Shown here: positions 12,722 through 25,473 of the stretch, one piece after another
Layout: each line of letters starts with the position of its first letter
How positions within the stretch are numbered: position 1 is the first letter of the stretch
Assembly (NCBI GenBank): GCA_025201365.1
Contig: JAIXMF010000006.1
Location: 992,001 to 1,056,000 of the forward strand
Reading direction: 5' to 3'
Length of the DNA stretch: 64,000 nucleotides
Source of the DNA: Syncephalis plumigaleata
Lineage: Eukaryota > Zoopagomycota > Zoopagomycetes > Zoopagales > Piptocephalidaceae
Position numbers and translations under genes: made by a program
Notes under the pieces: model-generated
Seen by the model: the letters and a program-made list of their open reading frames with translations, nothing else
The model's database searches: none
Told to the model about the DNA's origin: nothing

Positions 12722-13148
12722 ATCTGTTCTTACAACTATATTATTAAGCGTGTCTTCTTCATCATTAAGCTGCTAGAGTAAAATAAAAGATAGGATCAAA
12801 TAGTAAATAAAGTTGATATCCCTCCCTAGAATAATGCACATGCTCATATTATCACAACTGATAATTGATAAACGTGTATCGCAAAGCATTGTATGTAATG
12901 TAAATTAAAAGGTATCACGTTCATTGTATGTGTACACCGCTTGCATTGATAGTAGATCATTGATTATCCTATTGGCTTGTACGTGTAGTGCATTTACTAT
13001 CACCAGCTAGTAGTTAACAATGTTCATAATTCAATTCAAGGAATTGACTATGGTCGAAATATAGAAATATTGCTAGTAACTCCAACGATTACAAACGAAT
13101 AGCTTTTGCTTTCTATTTATTTTCTGATGAAATATAACAGTGATTAAA
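12722..13148. other. Intergenic between convergent genes
   Basis: AT-rich 3' flanks of the two neighbours. No gene seen. Confidence 0.5.
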
Positions 13149-14064
13149 TTACGATCTTCCTCCGTGAACACCTGCTTGTACACCCAGGTTAAGGCCGAGA
13201 TTGACGCCGGCATTGACACCACCAGATCCCTTACGACCATTACCGCCAGCGTTGACACCTAGGCCGACACCTAGACCGACACCTGCGGCAATACCTGCAG
13301 AGGCACCGCCATGTCTGCCACCACCGGCAGCAACGCCAAGGCCGACACCAGCACCTACACCGAGACCAAGACCGGCACCTCCTCCATTGCCACGTCCACC
13401 AGCGTTAACTCCAGCGTTAACACCGAGATTGACACCGGCATTAACGCCTACACCAGCACCTCCATTGCCATGTCCACCGGCATTAACTCCAGCATTGATG
13501 CCAAGATTAGCGCCGGCATTAATGCCTACACCAGCACCTCCATGTCCACGCCCGCCGGCATTAACTCCAGCATTGACACCGAGGTTGACTCCGGCATTGA
13601 CACCTAATCCAGCTTGGACTCCTCCATTGCCATGACCACGTCCACCGGCATTGACTCCAGCGTTAACACCAAGACCGACACCGGCGTTGACACCGAGGCC
13701 GGCACCTCCATGGCCACGTCCTCCAGCGTTAACTCCAGCGTTAACTCCAAGGTTGACACCAGCATTGACACCTAGTCCAGCTTGGACTCCTCCATTGCCA
13801 TGTCCACGTCCACCAGCATTGACTCCGGCATTAATTCCAGCGTTGACTCCAAGGTTGACTCCGGCATTAACGTTGGCTCGGCCACCATTATCACCTATAG
13901 AACGCGTGATGGTTAGTATGGAAAAAGACAAATTGTGTAGGCCCATGCTTACAAGGAGTGGAGCCATTAGACGTACCGTTGATAGGTACGGCAGTTACAG
14001 AGGTAAAATCAATTAGTGCAGCACATGCTAACAAGAACAAACCAAAGTGCTTTGTAGGCTGCAT
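13149..14064 (-). CDS. Secreted Gly/Asn/Ala/Val repeat protein
   Basis: Two exons: 14064-13977 encodes the signal peptide MQPTKHFGLFLLACAAL..., and 13894-13149 encodes the repeats. The 82-nt intron has a perfect TACTAAC branch site. The product is 277 residues. The mature chain is built from units of about 26-30 residues combining steps of GVNAGVNLGVNAG type with a spacer such as GGRGHGNGGVQAGL, at least seven times, ending VHGGRS. There is no cysteine, and aromatic and acidic residues are nearly absent. A regular small-hydrophobic/Asn/Gly pattern suggests a stacked beta structure or an elastomer-like coat protein of the cell wall or spore surface (inference). Because the repeats are periodic, long frames also appear on the opposite strand; these are shadows. 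A strong TATA box lies 144 nt upstream. Confidence 0.8.
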
Positions 14065-15181
14065 ATTTTACGAGAGATTGAATTAATAGAAAAGATTGCG
14101 AGTATGAAATTAATGGAGATTACTTTGAGGAAAGACAAAATTGATACGATAATTACTTGTAATGAATGAATGAATGATACTGTTAATAAATGCTTGATAT
14201 TCGATACGCCTTTTATACGTGAAGATATTACCGTATTGCGAGGGAAGTGGTATATCGCCGACTCATAGAAGTGTATCGGTGTCTTTGCTGTAAATGATCA
14301 ACACCGTCCACAATAGACGCGTGATTTCGCGTTGTACATCTGTGCTACATCTGAAATAGGAATGAGCATGCGGTTACGCACCCTGACAGAAATCATAGTA
14401 GTTTATTAGTGTATATGGCAACTGGAGCACTTGTGTGATGATCCGTATCACCGTGTGTCTTGCTGAAATGGAAGGACCCGTAAACGCTTACGCCGTTGGA
14501 TAGCAATGCCACCAGCTGTAATTAATGCCATTACTTTATTTGGTGACAGCATTGGCGACACAATGACTTGTTATTTGTTTTTCCGCGGCAGCAGATACAA
14601 GCACGTATAATCAACGTTGCCCGACTTGGTAATCCTTACGAGAGAAATGCAGGGTATTGATCCAAGCATCCTATAATTGCAACTAAAATAGATTGTTACC
14701 TTTGGATGCGCTATCATTGTTTATTTGTGTATTTATTGGTTACAAATACTAACAACATTAAATGCTGTAGCATCTACAAAGTGAGCATTTCAATAAAGAT
14801 GTAGTCTATACTTTATAGTTTTCATTGTTGTAAGATTGAATACATGTTTATTTCATAGACAACTGCGTAAGAATATAAATATAAATAAATAACAAGGAAT
14901 ATTACTAGATGGAAAGGAAGGAAAGTTCAACGACCATAAGTTACTAGTGTACATCATTATTATCATTACCATCATAGGCGAGCATGCTTCATAGCATTGG
15001 TGTGTTTGTTCTTCATTGCCGCCATAGGTTAAAGTCTACATAGATGGTGTATGACGACATTCACGTCTTATTTGGAAGCTAATAAGGATTTCGTGGTCAA
15101 TATTACACCTTCTCCGTCAATGCCACTCCTCCAGCCGGTGTTACGATGCCTTCGAAGGGGAAACGTCTAGCTTGGTGGCAT
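14065..15181. other. Intergenic, contains a promoter
   Basis: Holds the TATA promoter of the repeat-protein gene at its left. The remainder shows no frame or RNA gene I can support. Confidence 0.45.
14208..14217 (-). promoter_or_regulatory. TATA box with GGCG flank
   Basis: On the minus strand it reads GTATAAAAGGCG, about 150 nt before the start codon at 14064. The match to the TATA consensus is excellent, and the same AAAGGCG flank recurs at 11417 and 37709. Confidence 0.6.
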
Positions 15182-16441
15182 TTACCATGTCCTGTGCTTG
15201 TCGCTATCATCACTTGAATCGATGCCATTGTCATGATCATCGCAATCACTCATATCTGAGTAATGACGAGTTTTTTGTGCACGATGCAGGCACAGTGAAT
15301 CTCGAATACCCGACCATTTTTGCTTGTTCTCCTCGGCTAGTGCCTCCAGTAATTCCAGCACCTTACACTCTTGCTCCATTAGCGCAAGTGACATGATATC
15401 CTGTACAGCATTCGAGGATGGTTTTACTGATCGATTGACAATTGTGAACAGTAGGGTCAAGTGTGCTGAACTAGGCATCGTATACGTGTCTTGACTATGA
15501 GATGATGACTGTAGATCATTCTGTAACACACACTCCGTATTGCTATCGTGCTCTGGCTTATTCTTTGTCTCAGACCGGGATGATCTACAATGCAACGAGC
15601 GTGATGCGGTCAAGCATACATCATGCTGCTTATTACTCTTTGTCTCCTTGGTCCATTTGTGTCGTACTTCCCTGTCTTCACTTCTTGGTATCGCGCTATT
15701 ATCCTGTAGAATTGTCGAGATATTGGAAGCAAGCAACGTAGCTCGTCGTCTTAGTTGACTCCAACGACTCGTTTGCTTTCCCGTTTTTTGTTTCGTCTCT
15801 TGGGCAGTGAGGCGATTAAGACCACGCGACGTTTCAAAGCGCTATTTTCGCTTGGACCAACCGGTCTTTCTCCATTCATAGTCACAGGCCAGTGGGTATC
15901 AATTGATACTTTCGAAACCGACGAACGACCCATCACGGAAGCGACATGATCTAAACTGCCACCTAAAACTAGTGGATGCTGATGGGTTGTTGTTGTTGTT
16001 GTTGTTTCTTGACTCTCGCTAACATTGGATTCATGTCATCGGGATCCATCGTCTTTACTGTAGATGACAACTCCCATGGACATTCAGTACGAGTGGGGAA
16101 TGCTGATGGTCGAGAATTCAACTGTCGCGGTAATAAAGTCATTCCGATGATACTATTCGTGTCCCGACTGAGGAGTCATCATTTTCATTATCGTCATCGC
16201 TACTATTACTATTGTCATCGCCATTTGTAGTGTCATCATTTTCTAATAGTTTCACGTCATAGGATGATTCAAAAGTGGACGCGGTAGAGGTTAATGACAG
16301 TATCGACGCGATACCTTGATCGTCGCGTTCATTCATCTGCTGGGTTGGCGGCATTTCCTCCAGGAAAGAAGAGTCCTTGAGTATGTGCTGCACATGTGCA
16401 GCCAGTGCAGGAAAACGAAGCTGACTATTAAATGACGACAT
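15182..16441 (-). CDS. Hypothetical Ser/Asp-rich protein with polyQ
   Basis: Pieces in shifting frames on one strand run head to tail without splice signals and join across base runs near 16150, 15985 and 15790. The N-terminal piece starts MSSFNSQLRFPALAAHVQHI and has an acidic Asp/Asn/Ser tract. Next come a seven-residue polyQ (near 15987-16007) and a piece with SLDHVASVMGRSSVSKVS. The C-terminal piece has WSQLRRRATLLASN, a leucine-rich helical stretch (ALMEQECKVLELLEALAEEN) and an acidic Ser/Asp end. Total is about 420 residues. No family recognised and no signal peptide or membrane segment. The helical stretch could dimerise. The joined model is inference: each shift can be explained by one lost base in a run, as in conserved genes nearby. 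Confidence 0.5.
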
Positions 16442-19412
16442 GTTACGCTTCTATTGCTGATGCTAATGTTGATGCTATTGCTATTGCTGTAGATGATGCT
16501 GTGGTTATTCTTCTTGCAAATCACTTTGAAATGAGGGATGAATAGGAGTCGATGGGAGTGGCTAGATATGACGAGCAGGGCGCTTTATGATATAGAGAAC
16601 GTGTAATTGTCTCAAGGACTAAGGGATAGTAAAGTGTTACGGATAAGCTATTTTCGGCCTTGGGCAATATGCAACTTACGAAACAATTCGCCACACGTTA
16701 GTTTGATAATCAACAACACAAGTAGCATGCAGATGTTGCTTTTTTTGGATAAATACGTTTTAAATATATCGTTACGAGTTCACTAGTATAATCCCATTTA
16801 CTGTTATTCTCATTAAAAACAACGGGATATTTACATAGACTGTATGTTGAACTGTTCGCTTAAAGTATAGAAATAGGAGAATAATCGTAATAGAATTTGT
16901 TATCTGAAATATATTTGTTAACAATAAAAGAAGGGAAGACAAGAAGGAGAAGGAGAGAACGTATAGAATATAGGTGAAGGAAAAAAACGTAATACGATAC
17001 GATACGATATGGTGCTGCAGTTGACTATGTCATGAACGTCATATCGTTTGGCAGAAAGTGTTGCCCTTGATTTTATACATCTATCGTAACAAAGCCACTC
17101 GTCAATCAACTTGGGTGAGTACAAGTGTTTCCTTAAGACGTTGACATTATTGGACTAGGCTATAGGCGTGTCACAATAGGAAAGGCTGATGGCCAAGGTC
17201 TATCTGAAGATAAGACTGCAAGTCGGCAACTGTCGTTTAGACAGGTGTACAAAAACGAAGATAACTTTATTGATAGAATTTCCGAGTGTACTGCCCTGTA
17301 GTGTTTATTGCTTCTACTTCTACTTCTTATTTTTCTCGCTAAAAATATCATACACAACATGACTAATCTATTTGGCAAGTTGTTTGCCGAATATCGCCAA
17401 GATCACCGTTGATGCTCTTGTACCTCTCGAGGAAACAGCGCAATTAGCAAACCTTCTTAAATTGCTTGTCCCGTTTACCACACACGTGCATTCGATCCGC
17501 ATCATTATGCGTTCCAGGGGAATAGAGTCGACCGACATATTTGCAGAGGGAGTAGGAAAAAAGTATTGCAAAGCAAAATGCATATACACTATGGCTAGAA
17601 CGTCTTTGGCATCAACATGATCAAGGCCTATTTCTCCTTCCAGTCTTCCCCATTAATTGACTATGATGCGTGAATAGAGCTTACCTCTTTACATGCAGTA
17701 CATTTAGGACCCGATACAATGCATATGGACGTGGTAGTAAGCCTGCCGTGTTACTGCTTGATTTCCAATTAATGATTCATTTCAAATTGTATCGTAAAGT
17801 AGATGTTTAGCCTATTCTCGCGATGTTATATAACGTTTTTTATAACTAACCATAAGCACGAAATCAATAATGGCCTATCAAACAATCATCATTGCTATTG
17901 TCTGTCATCGTAATGGATTGCTTATCACTCGTATGTGGTAACTGCTAATACTCATTGGTAAACGCTGATCTACGCGATGATCCATGTCAACTGCACCTAT
18001 GGTGGATCTCATTGAAACGGTAGTAATGTGTAGGCAACAATGTATATAGCGCTGACATGCCATTGTTATTCATTAGTTCTTTGTGTGTTATGTACAATAG
18101 AATATGCGGGTGCAATTTCCACACATTGTCGTTTCAAATCTAGCGCGGTTATGTTTGATGCGGTGCGTGTAACTCGCTGCTAATCACACTGTCGTGGTAT
18201 ACATTTGACTTGCTCACAAATCAATCCTTTTCTTCCTGTGATACTTTCTGTCCTTCTACTTGTACGTTGTTGTTGTTGTTACTCTTATTTCCTATTAACT
18301 ATAGCCGAAATAGTTTTGCTTTGCTACTTTATAATTAATCTATCATTCTATTATTCTACCATTCTATTCAATATACACTTTTGCACATTATAACCTATTA
18401 CTAAATAGTCCTGCTATTGAACAGTTAATATCCCGTTCAGGTATTCAAAGGGACAGGCGCTATTGCTACCATCAACGGCAATCATATTACTAATAACATC
18501 ATCCTGTGAGAGTAGTAAGGACGGTAGCACAACAAAAGACAACACATCCAACTGATTACAATACCAATTGAAATTCTATCCAGTATAATATTGATTGATC
18601 CATTAGCATTACACCACGATTGAAACTATTACACTATTACTGCCTCACCAGTTTATCGGATAAACATCGTTTTATCATTGCCCATTATAGGACGTGTGCT
18701 CGTGCACACCCATTCACCCACCCACTCATTAGTGGTAAAGCTACTAGTTCTTTCTCTTATCTTTTTCCTCGTTGACCGCCTCGACCAGGTGTCTAGACCT
18801 ATCCTCGTCTTCCTCGTTCTCCTTCTCGGCTTATCCATTGAGTACTACTGCTCCTGTGGTCGTTCAAGTATCCATTGTCCATGAGTGTAATTATTGAGCG
18901 AATATCGACCATTATCACGGAAGAGAGTAGAGATCCATTTTTGTCATTTCTTGCACAACTCCGCTATTACATCGTTGCTATTTGGTCGCATTAACGAACC
19001 ATCTTTTTATATTTCGCGTTTTTACACGTGCGCACATTCGTACTCCTATTTGTTTCTAAATCCGTTGTAACATCACTTCTTTCTATCATCTTGGTGTGTT
19101 CGCCCTTCCCTTCCCTCCCCCCCCCACACGTGTACTCGACTCTTTTCCTTTATCTCGCTTAACGACTACTCCTCAGTATTCACTCGTATATCATCGTATA
19201 TTATTAGTCGAGGATAGACAGCGGTGGCAACGTCTACGCCGCTGTTTATACTGACTGTATTGGCAGCAGCCGCAGCAGTAATAATAACTATACAACAACA
19301 ATAACAACAATAACAATAATAATAGCTGCAACAAAACGACTTGTCTACTTTAATTTTCATATTAACGCGAACTCATTACTACTACCACTACTATCACTAC
19401 TACCTATATATT
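16442..19412. other. Long intergenic region, about 3 kb
   Basis: Mostly AT-rich with scattered stop codons in all frames. One 82-codon frame at 17372-17620 (contains ITVDALVPLEETAQLANLLK) could be an exon of an unseen gene but has no ATG in frame near its start and no recognised relatives. A C9 run lies at about 19115-19123. Nothing else supported. Confidence 0.4.
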
Positions 19413-22334
19413 ATGACTAAAAACGAAATTCCTACATTCTCTGTCTCTGCTGACAGTCTTGCTAAGGCTCTAGCTTTTGAGCATGCTCTAATAGCTACGT
19501 GTCTACTCATTTATTTAATGCCACCGTCATTGTTAATCGATGTAAAAGATGTTCAGTTTATTTGGATAATCTTACGAATAATCATAATAATAATAGCAAT
19601 AATATATTGTATCAATCGGGTCCTAACGCCGCAGCACTCGGCGCTACCTTCGTGCCAACACATCAACGGAGACTCATCAAACAGACGAAGCCACAGGCGG
19701 TCGCACTAGCCGCTATAGTTGCCTGTACTGTCTCATTATTACTACGCGTTATTCCTGCGTTTTATCCATCGGTCTCATTGCTCGATGCGCGTAATGTAAT
19801 ATTTGCCGGGTCGAGTTCATTGATCTACACGTTAGGTGCGGAATACCCGGCGCAGGTGCGCATACTATTCCTATACAATCTTCTCGCCGACATACTACTC
19901 TTATCGGCGATTTGGTTGGCGCTTTCACGACAAGCGTTCACGTTACATGATGTATTTCGAAACGGTGGTCACACCCTAGTCTCAGGTCATTACTGGCGTA
20001 TATTCAGTCCAATTGCCGGCTGGTCCTGCGTTGTCGTCGCGGTGATTGCCATTCCTTGCACGGAATACTCGTGTTTCTACTATTCGATCGTTATGTCACG
20101 TCAACCATGGGATTTCAAGCGATAGCACAGCCTGTACCCTTCAACCATCCATCTCAGTCGTTGTTACGTGTGGAAACTGCGGATCAGACCAGTAACACGG
20201 GTTCAATGATTACTACGGGGACAGGATGGGCATTGGCGCGTATCGTGATCGGGATATGGTGTATTGCTTACAGCATTGCGGGGTTTATAATTGCACAGGC
20301 GACGTTTAGACGACGCGCCGAAATGTTTAGTCGACGCAATCAAGCGACTCCCGCTTCACATCTAGCGCTGAGTTTACCCGATAACTGTCGTGTATTCGTA
20401 CACCTATTTGCGCTACCATTAATTGCATTCGCATTCGCATTACTGGCCAGTATACAAGCAGGCTTTGTGCTTTGGCACGAACCCGGTGGTAACTGGCAAC
20501 TTGTTTTTACATCGATATCGTCTGCCATCGTGTTTCTCATGTACCTACTATTGATCTGTTCTCTTTCCGTCAACGTGTACCCATCTCGTCCATTATCCGC
20601 ATTGACCAGCAGTGGAATGACCGCTGTCGCTTATGGTGCGAATCGATCACAAACATTTCATGGCAATCCCGATCTATTGTGCCAGCAACAAATGGACGAT
20701 GTGAACACGCATATGCAACAATTATACTCGTCTGGCTTGTCATTACCACCGTTAATAGATTCGGCGGAAGCCACGGAAAACACCAATAATTTGACGAGTA
20801 ATCCACCTATTACCGCTGATAATCAACCGAGAGATACCGTGTTAACAATTAGTCCTGATGGAATAGCAAGCAACAGTAACAGCAACAGCAGTAGCAATGA
20901 GATGTCGTCATCTATTAATGAACAACATAAGAGGATGGAGCATAGAACAATTGAACGTGGTCTATCTGGTTCAATTGCATCGTTAATGGACATTTTACCT
21001 AATATTCCACGACGCCTTATTTATAATTCAGCAGCGGGTCGACGAATGCAATCAAACGAGACAATACGTCGATTGAACAATTCGGATAATAGCGCTAGTA
21101 GTGCACATTTAACCGGACGGCGGCGCTCATTATCATTGCCTTCGATGCCCATCTTGCCATCTCACGACACTCCTGGCAATACTTCTTTAGCTCCTGCATT
21201 GCATAAAATTCGAAGTAGTCCAGGAATAAATGGCAATGCTTACATCGAGAACTATCGTCACTCTATTGCTTCACCGACATTTCCTGACAATATACACCAC
21301 TTGCATTCTCAGAATTATATGGTTTACACATCTAGCGACCCCTCATCATCTACCAATTATGACGCCGTTCATCCACCCATCATGAATTAGCGAGATCGGA
21401 GAACACGACACAATCGAACGTACCAACTGGTCGTCCCTTGCATACGAGCGGAGAACGTGCTACGAGGTTCAAATGGCCTTCTATCTCGTCGATATCTGCC
21501 ATGGTTGCCACGGCCACTGGTCGTCATCAGCGATCGTCGATTGAACAATCACCCGTGCAGCCCGAGTTTACACGCGCGTCCAATGAACAAATGAGCTCAC
21601 CATTAATAGATGGAACTAGTCCAAACTATTTAGAATCAGGGAGACACGCAAATGACAATCAATATATGCATAGTCATGCTATATCGCATGCTAACAGCAG
21701 TCAACCGCATGAATATACAAGCAATCATGAAATCGCCATTACTAATAATGTCGGTGGTAGTGATGACACTAATGAGAACCAACAACTGGAACCGTTTTCA
21801 TTTGTAGTGCTACCACCGGTACAACGACGAGTACGCTCGACTAACCATATGTCCAGTAGATCATTTCCATCGCATAAACATACACTTTCATCGCATACGC
21901 CGCAACACACGTCCATCACTAATGCAGTACGGTATTCGAGAGCACGACAAGCTAGTCTACCCAGCCTACCTCGAATGGAAGCATTTGGCATGAGGCCAGA
22001 CACAGAGTCGACATTATTATTATCACCATCAGTCACTACAAATTTTGAATTAAATAGAGCAATACCGGGACAACTTGATAATTTAATGGCACGTACTACA
22101 CAGCCACGCAGCCCAACAAGAGTGACATTTGCGGGTTATTCCAATAATAATAATGATGATGATGACGAGGATGCCTTTACACCAGGTGTGCAACTACAAC
22201 CGACAATCATGGCCAGACGTCGTATTGATCTCGGTAGTTATGGCGGGTTGGATCTTGGCCCATTTGGTAATGGCAATGTTAACGAGCGTTCAGATGAAGA
22301 CGATAGCATTACAGAAGAGATCACTTTATCATAA
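19413..22334 (+). CDS. Multi-pass (about 7-TM) membrane protein with long Ser-rich tail
   Basis: Starts MTKNEIPTFSVSADSL and ends SITEEITLS, about 970 residues, joined across one-base shifts near 19490, 20055 and 21377. An N-terminal segment with an NAT glycosylation site and a CKRC pair precedes about seven hydrophobic segments (for example VALAAIVACTVSLLL, ILFLYNLLADILLLSAIWLAL, ARIVIGIWCIAYSIAGFII, LFALPLIAFAFALLASIQAG, SISSAIVFLMYLLLICSL). A tail of over 550 residues follows, rich in Ser, Asn and His, with basic-serine clusters such as GRRRSLSLPSMP and RARQASLPSLPR. The layout is that of a seven-helix receptor with a phosphorylatable cytoplasmic tail. I cannot place it in a named GPCR family, and a transporter-like or sensor role is possible. 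Confidence 0.6.
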
Positions 22335-22705
22335 TTATATATATATATATGTGCATTGTATTACAATTGTTTCCTGTTTATTACTAATGTTAGTTAATCA
22401 CCGTTATGATATATATATGCTTACACATAAAAACCATTTATTATTATTATTTTCTTCGTACTTGCATTTACTACAAACGTTACAATTGAATTTCAAACTC
22501 CTAATTACCATTACTGGCTAATATGCAAATTTTCTTTTATTTTTTGTTTACTCAATAAACAGCCTTCATTTCTTTCATATCTATCTTCTTACCATGTCTT
22601 CTAAGGTAATGCGGTAAAGAAACAGCGTATGTAATTACTTACAAATAAACAATAGATAGACCACAACACACGCATGATTTTCTTATTCTGAAAGGAATCC
22701 AAGCT
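22335..22705. other. Intergenic, no gene seen
   Basis: 3' flank of the membrane protein and 5' flank of the coiled-coil gene; an AT repeat at about 22334-22352. Confidence 0.5.
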
Positions 22706-23462
22706 ATGAAGCAAGAAGTAACGAATGAGTTAAACTCAAAGGAAGAAGAACAATCGGTGGATGAAACAATGCTTAGTAGGATGCTACAGCTGTTCGAAGA
22801 AAATGCACAATTAAGAAATGAGCTACTTTCATCAAGGAACGAATTGCTTGCAGCAAAAGATGGGCTGCTCACAGCGAAAGACGAACAGATTAAATCGATG
22901 AAGACCATTGGTGAGCTGTGTTGTGAAAATGTTCAACTAAAGGAGCAACTTGACATGGCTAAGGAAACAATCAAGGAGCAGTCTAGTCGTATAAGTCAAT
23001 TAGAAGAAGAGAAGAGTCAACAGCAACAGGAAATGAATGACCTTAAGCTTAGTACGCAGCAACAAAATGGATAATGCTACTAAACAGAACGATATTAACG
23101 ATATGGAGAAGCAATTACTTCGAGGAAAGGAAAAACATGCTAAAGCTGAAGAGGAGCTCGTACGGAAACAGTTAGAATTAGAAAATCGTACGAAGAAAGT
23201 TGAACAACGAGAAGAGGGATTAGCTAAGCGTACGGAAGAAGCAGAGCAACAAAAGAAGGAGCTTGGCAATAGGAAGAAGGAATTGGATAAACGAGTAGTG
23301 CATTTGAATAGAGAGCAAATGGCCAAGGATGTAAAATATATTACGGAAACGATTGCGCAAAATGCTCGTATTACTAAATACATAGCGAAGCAAAAGGAAT
23401 ACGATTCAGTTATTCATGTTCTATCACAAGTATTATCAGAATATGGCAAATACGCAAAATAA
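22706..23462 (+). CDS. Coiled-coil protein of unknown function
   Basis: Begins MKQEVTNELNSKEEEQS and is continued, after a one-base shift at an AAAA run at 23064, by the frame holding MDNATKQNDINDMEKQ, ending at 23462; about 252 residues. Almost the whole chain is predicted coiled coil from heptads rich in Glu, Lys, Gln and Leu (LQLFEENAQLRNELLSSRNE; EELVRKQLELENRTKKVEQR). A short internal near-repeat (ELLAAKDGLLTAKDEQIK) is visible. There is no signal peptide or membrane segment. Composition is AT-rich compared with the housekeeping genes. No family recognised; generic coiled coils match many unrelated proteins. Confidence 0.6.
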
Positions 23463-23988
23463 GGAAGCAGAAGAGACGAAGAGAAATACGAGTGGATATA
23501 GCGATTGTAGATGGTTAACCATGCAGAGAAAACTTGATACAAATTATACATCTACCCGTAAACATTTGCATAACAGCTTGACGAATAGTGTATCTAAAGA
23601 GAAAAAGCTTGTAGATAAAATAGTCGTCTATAAATATAATAAGCTAAGCTTTTTAATTCAAGAAGACGACTATTTGATATTACACTTGCTCGCACAATTG
23701 CCGGAATGTTTTCCTCTGTTTATGATTTCACTTACTCCTCAGTGTAAACTTAATCAATTCTATCATATTATAATAAAGCTTATTGCTCTCTATCTGATGA
23801 TATGCAAATGTTTATTTCTTATGCTTCAAAAATCATTATTGCATTCTGGCAATCGTATGCGTAACTGTAATTCACAATTAAAATGAAATTGTACGAGTTT
23901 AGTATGATAGTAACTTGCAGATATATAGTTTATTTACACTGTAGTAAGTATATCCGCAATATGTTCCTCTCGGCACAGGATATGCCAG
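23463..23988 (+). other. Possible 3' continuation of the coiled-coil gene
   Basis: An open frame at about 23420-23886 (contains WLTMQRKLDTNYTSTRKHL and LVDKIVVYKYNKLSFLIQ) overlaps the end of the coiled-coil frame and would extend it by about 150 residues if further base runs are shortened. It is Leu/Ile/Cys-rich with no recognised family and may be non-coding. Confidence 0.25.
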
Positions 23989-24833
23989 CTAGATGCATAA
24001 ATGGAATAACGCCATTAACACTGGTAGAATCAAGGGCTGCGACTTGAATGCACCACTTGCCAATGAAGTGGAAGTGGGAAGATTCGTCTTGGTACTTGTA
24101 GTTGTTTCCGAACGGGTCGATGATGATGATCCTGGTGACTTTGTGATATGACCAATTGAAGTAGGTGTCGCACTATTATGATCTTTAGGATCAGGAATGG
24201 AGGTAGATTTGGTTTGTGCGGTCACAGTAGGCATAATAGGATTACTCGTACAACGGCTGTCTCTGGTGGAAAGAATAGACGGAATATGTCATCTGGATTA
24301 ATGGAAGGACTCGTCGTTGCTGCTTGTACTTGGCCTGGACTAGGTGATGCAGTTGGTCGAGGTTGATTGAATCTAATCGGTTGCTGTTGCTGCTGTTGTG
24401 GTTGCTGTTGATTCCACGGTTGTAATTGATTACGATCATTGTTATCGAATGAAGACATACGATTACTAAATGGATCTGACATGGATGAACGATCATTGTC
24501 ATTGAATGGAGGCATGCTACTTTGCGGCGATGATGCTTGTCCAAATGATGGAAATGAATTCTCACGACCGTTCATACGATTGGATGGCATTTCATTGGAT
24601 GATGATGGTGATGACGGTGATGACGATGCAGGAAACATCATTGACATGTCATTGTTGGGATTCTGTCCATTGAACGGGAATTCTTGTGGTGGCATTTGTC
24701 CTAATTAATAAATAACATGTTAGCTATGCTATAAATAGCACATGCATACACGCTATTAATAGTTACCATGAGATAAGTAGTCTCCAGCGACAAATACAAT
24801 CAAGAAAATGGTAGAAGTTAACAAAGAGTGCAT
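23989..24833 (-). CDS. Probable GPI-anchored Ser/Thr/Gln-rich surface protein
   Basis: Exon 1 (24833-24767) encodes the signal peptide MHSLLTSTIFLIVFVAG. A 66-nt intron (GTAACT..ATTAG) is followed by exon 2 starting QMPPQEFPFNGQNPNND. The body is rich in Ser, Pro, Asn, Met and Gln with a QPQQQQQQP tract. A one-base shift near 24218 leads into a Thr/Ser/Lys segment (SIPDPKDHNSATPTSIG, SETTTSTKTNLPTSTS). The chain ends SLASGAFKSQPLILPVLMAL plus a few residues. A small-residue site (SGA) followed by a hydrophobic C-terminus is the hallmark of GPI attachment, so a cell-wall mannoprotein-like role is likely. About 260 residues; no named family. A TATA box lies 93 nt upstream. Confidence 0.65.
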
Positions 24834-25473
24834 GTTAGCGCGTTTAAGATGATGCGTAGAAAGCTGTTGTTTACGATTGTTGACTATGATATACTTGGTG
24901 CTAGTAACATGGCTATTGAACAAGCGTATTTATACGAAATAAATGATATTATAATACTGTAAGAGTATGTTGATCAGTTGAACAGGATTTATTTTGATAT
25001 CCGTCAGATTCAGTATATCCGACACGTACACGTTCTCTCTCGCTCGCTCGCTCGCTCTCTACATCATACTTGATAGTAGTGTTTTTTACATTTGTGGAAA
25101 TGTCAACTTGCTGTTCTTCATTGATGTTAATCATCACACATCCATCCGATTATTTATTCATCATGCATGATGAAATCTGAGGCTGTTTCATGGAAGACGT
25201 AAAACTGATGACATCAGGTCTCACTAATGGTTTTACTCGTTATCAAAAGCGTAAACCAATTGACAGTCACTCGTCTTTTTCTCCAATCTTACTTATTGCC
25301 ATCAACATCGACAACATTGTCCTCATTATCATTTTTGAACTACACTATTCTTAAGCTTGTTCTTTTCTTTACTACTACTACTACTAGTTAACTTGTCAAC
25401 TTGTCAACTTGCCATCATTTCTTTCTATCTACTTGGATAGCTAACTTGCAGTCTATACACAAGTGTAATCAAC
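24834..25473. other. Divergent promoter region
   Basis: Separates the GPI-protein gene from the LEA-like gene. It contains the TATA box at 24927 and a (CTCG)n stretch at about 25036-25058. No gene seen. Confidence 0.5.
24927..24934 (-). promoter_or_regulatory. TATA box of the GPI-anchored protein gene
   Basis: TATAAATA on the minus strand (GTATAAATACGC in context), 93 nt before the start codon at 24833. Confidence 0.5.

Noticed and set aside
13201-14016. Plus-strand Pro/Thr/Ala/Leu-rich frames
   Set aside because: They are shadows of the minus-strand GVNAG repeat gene, which has a spliced signal peptide and TATA box.
17372-17620. 82-codon plus-strand frame as a gene
   Set aside because: No ATG near its start, no recognised relatives and an opposite-strand frame of similar length; kept only as a note.
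22706-23886. Viral or mobile origin for the AT-rich coiled-coil gene
   Set aside because: Only generic coiled-coil composition is visible; no viral hallmark domain or terminal repeat.
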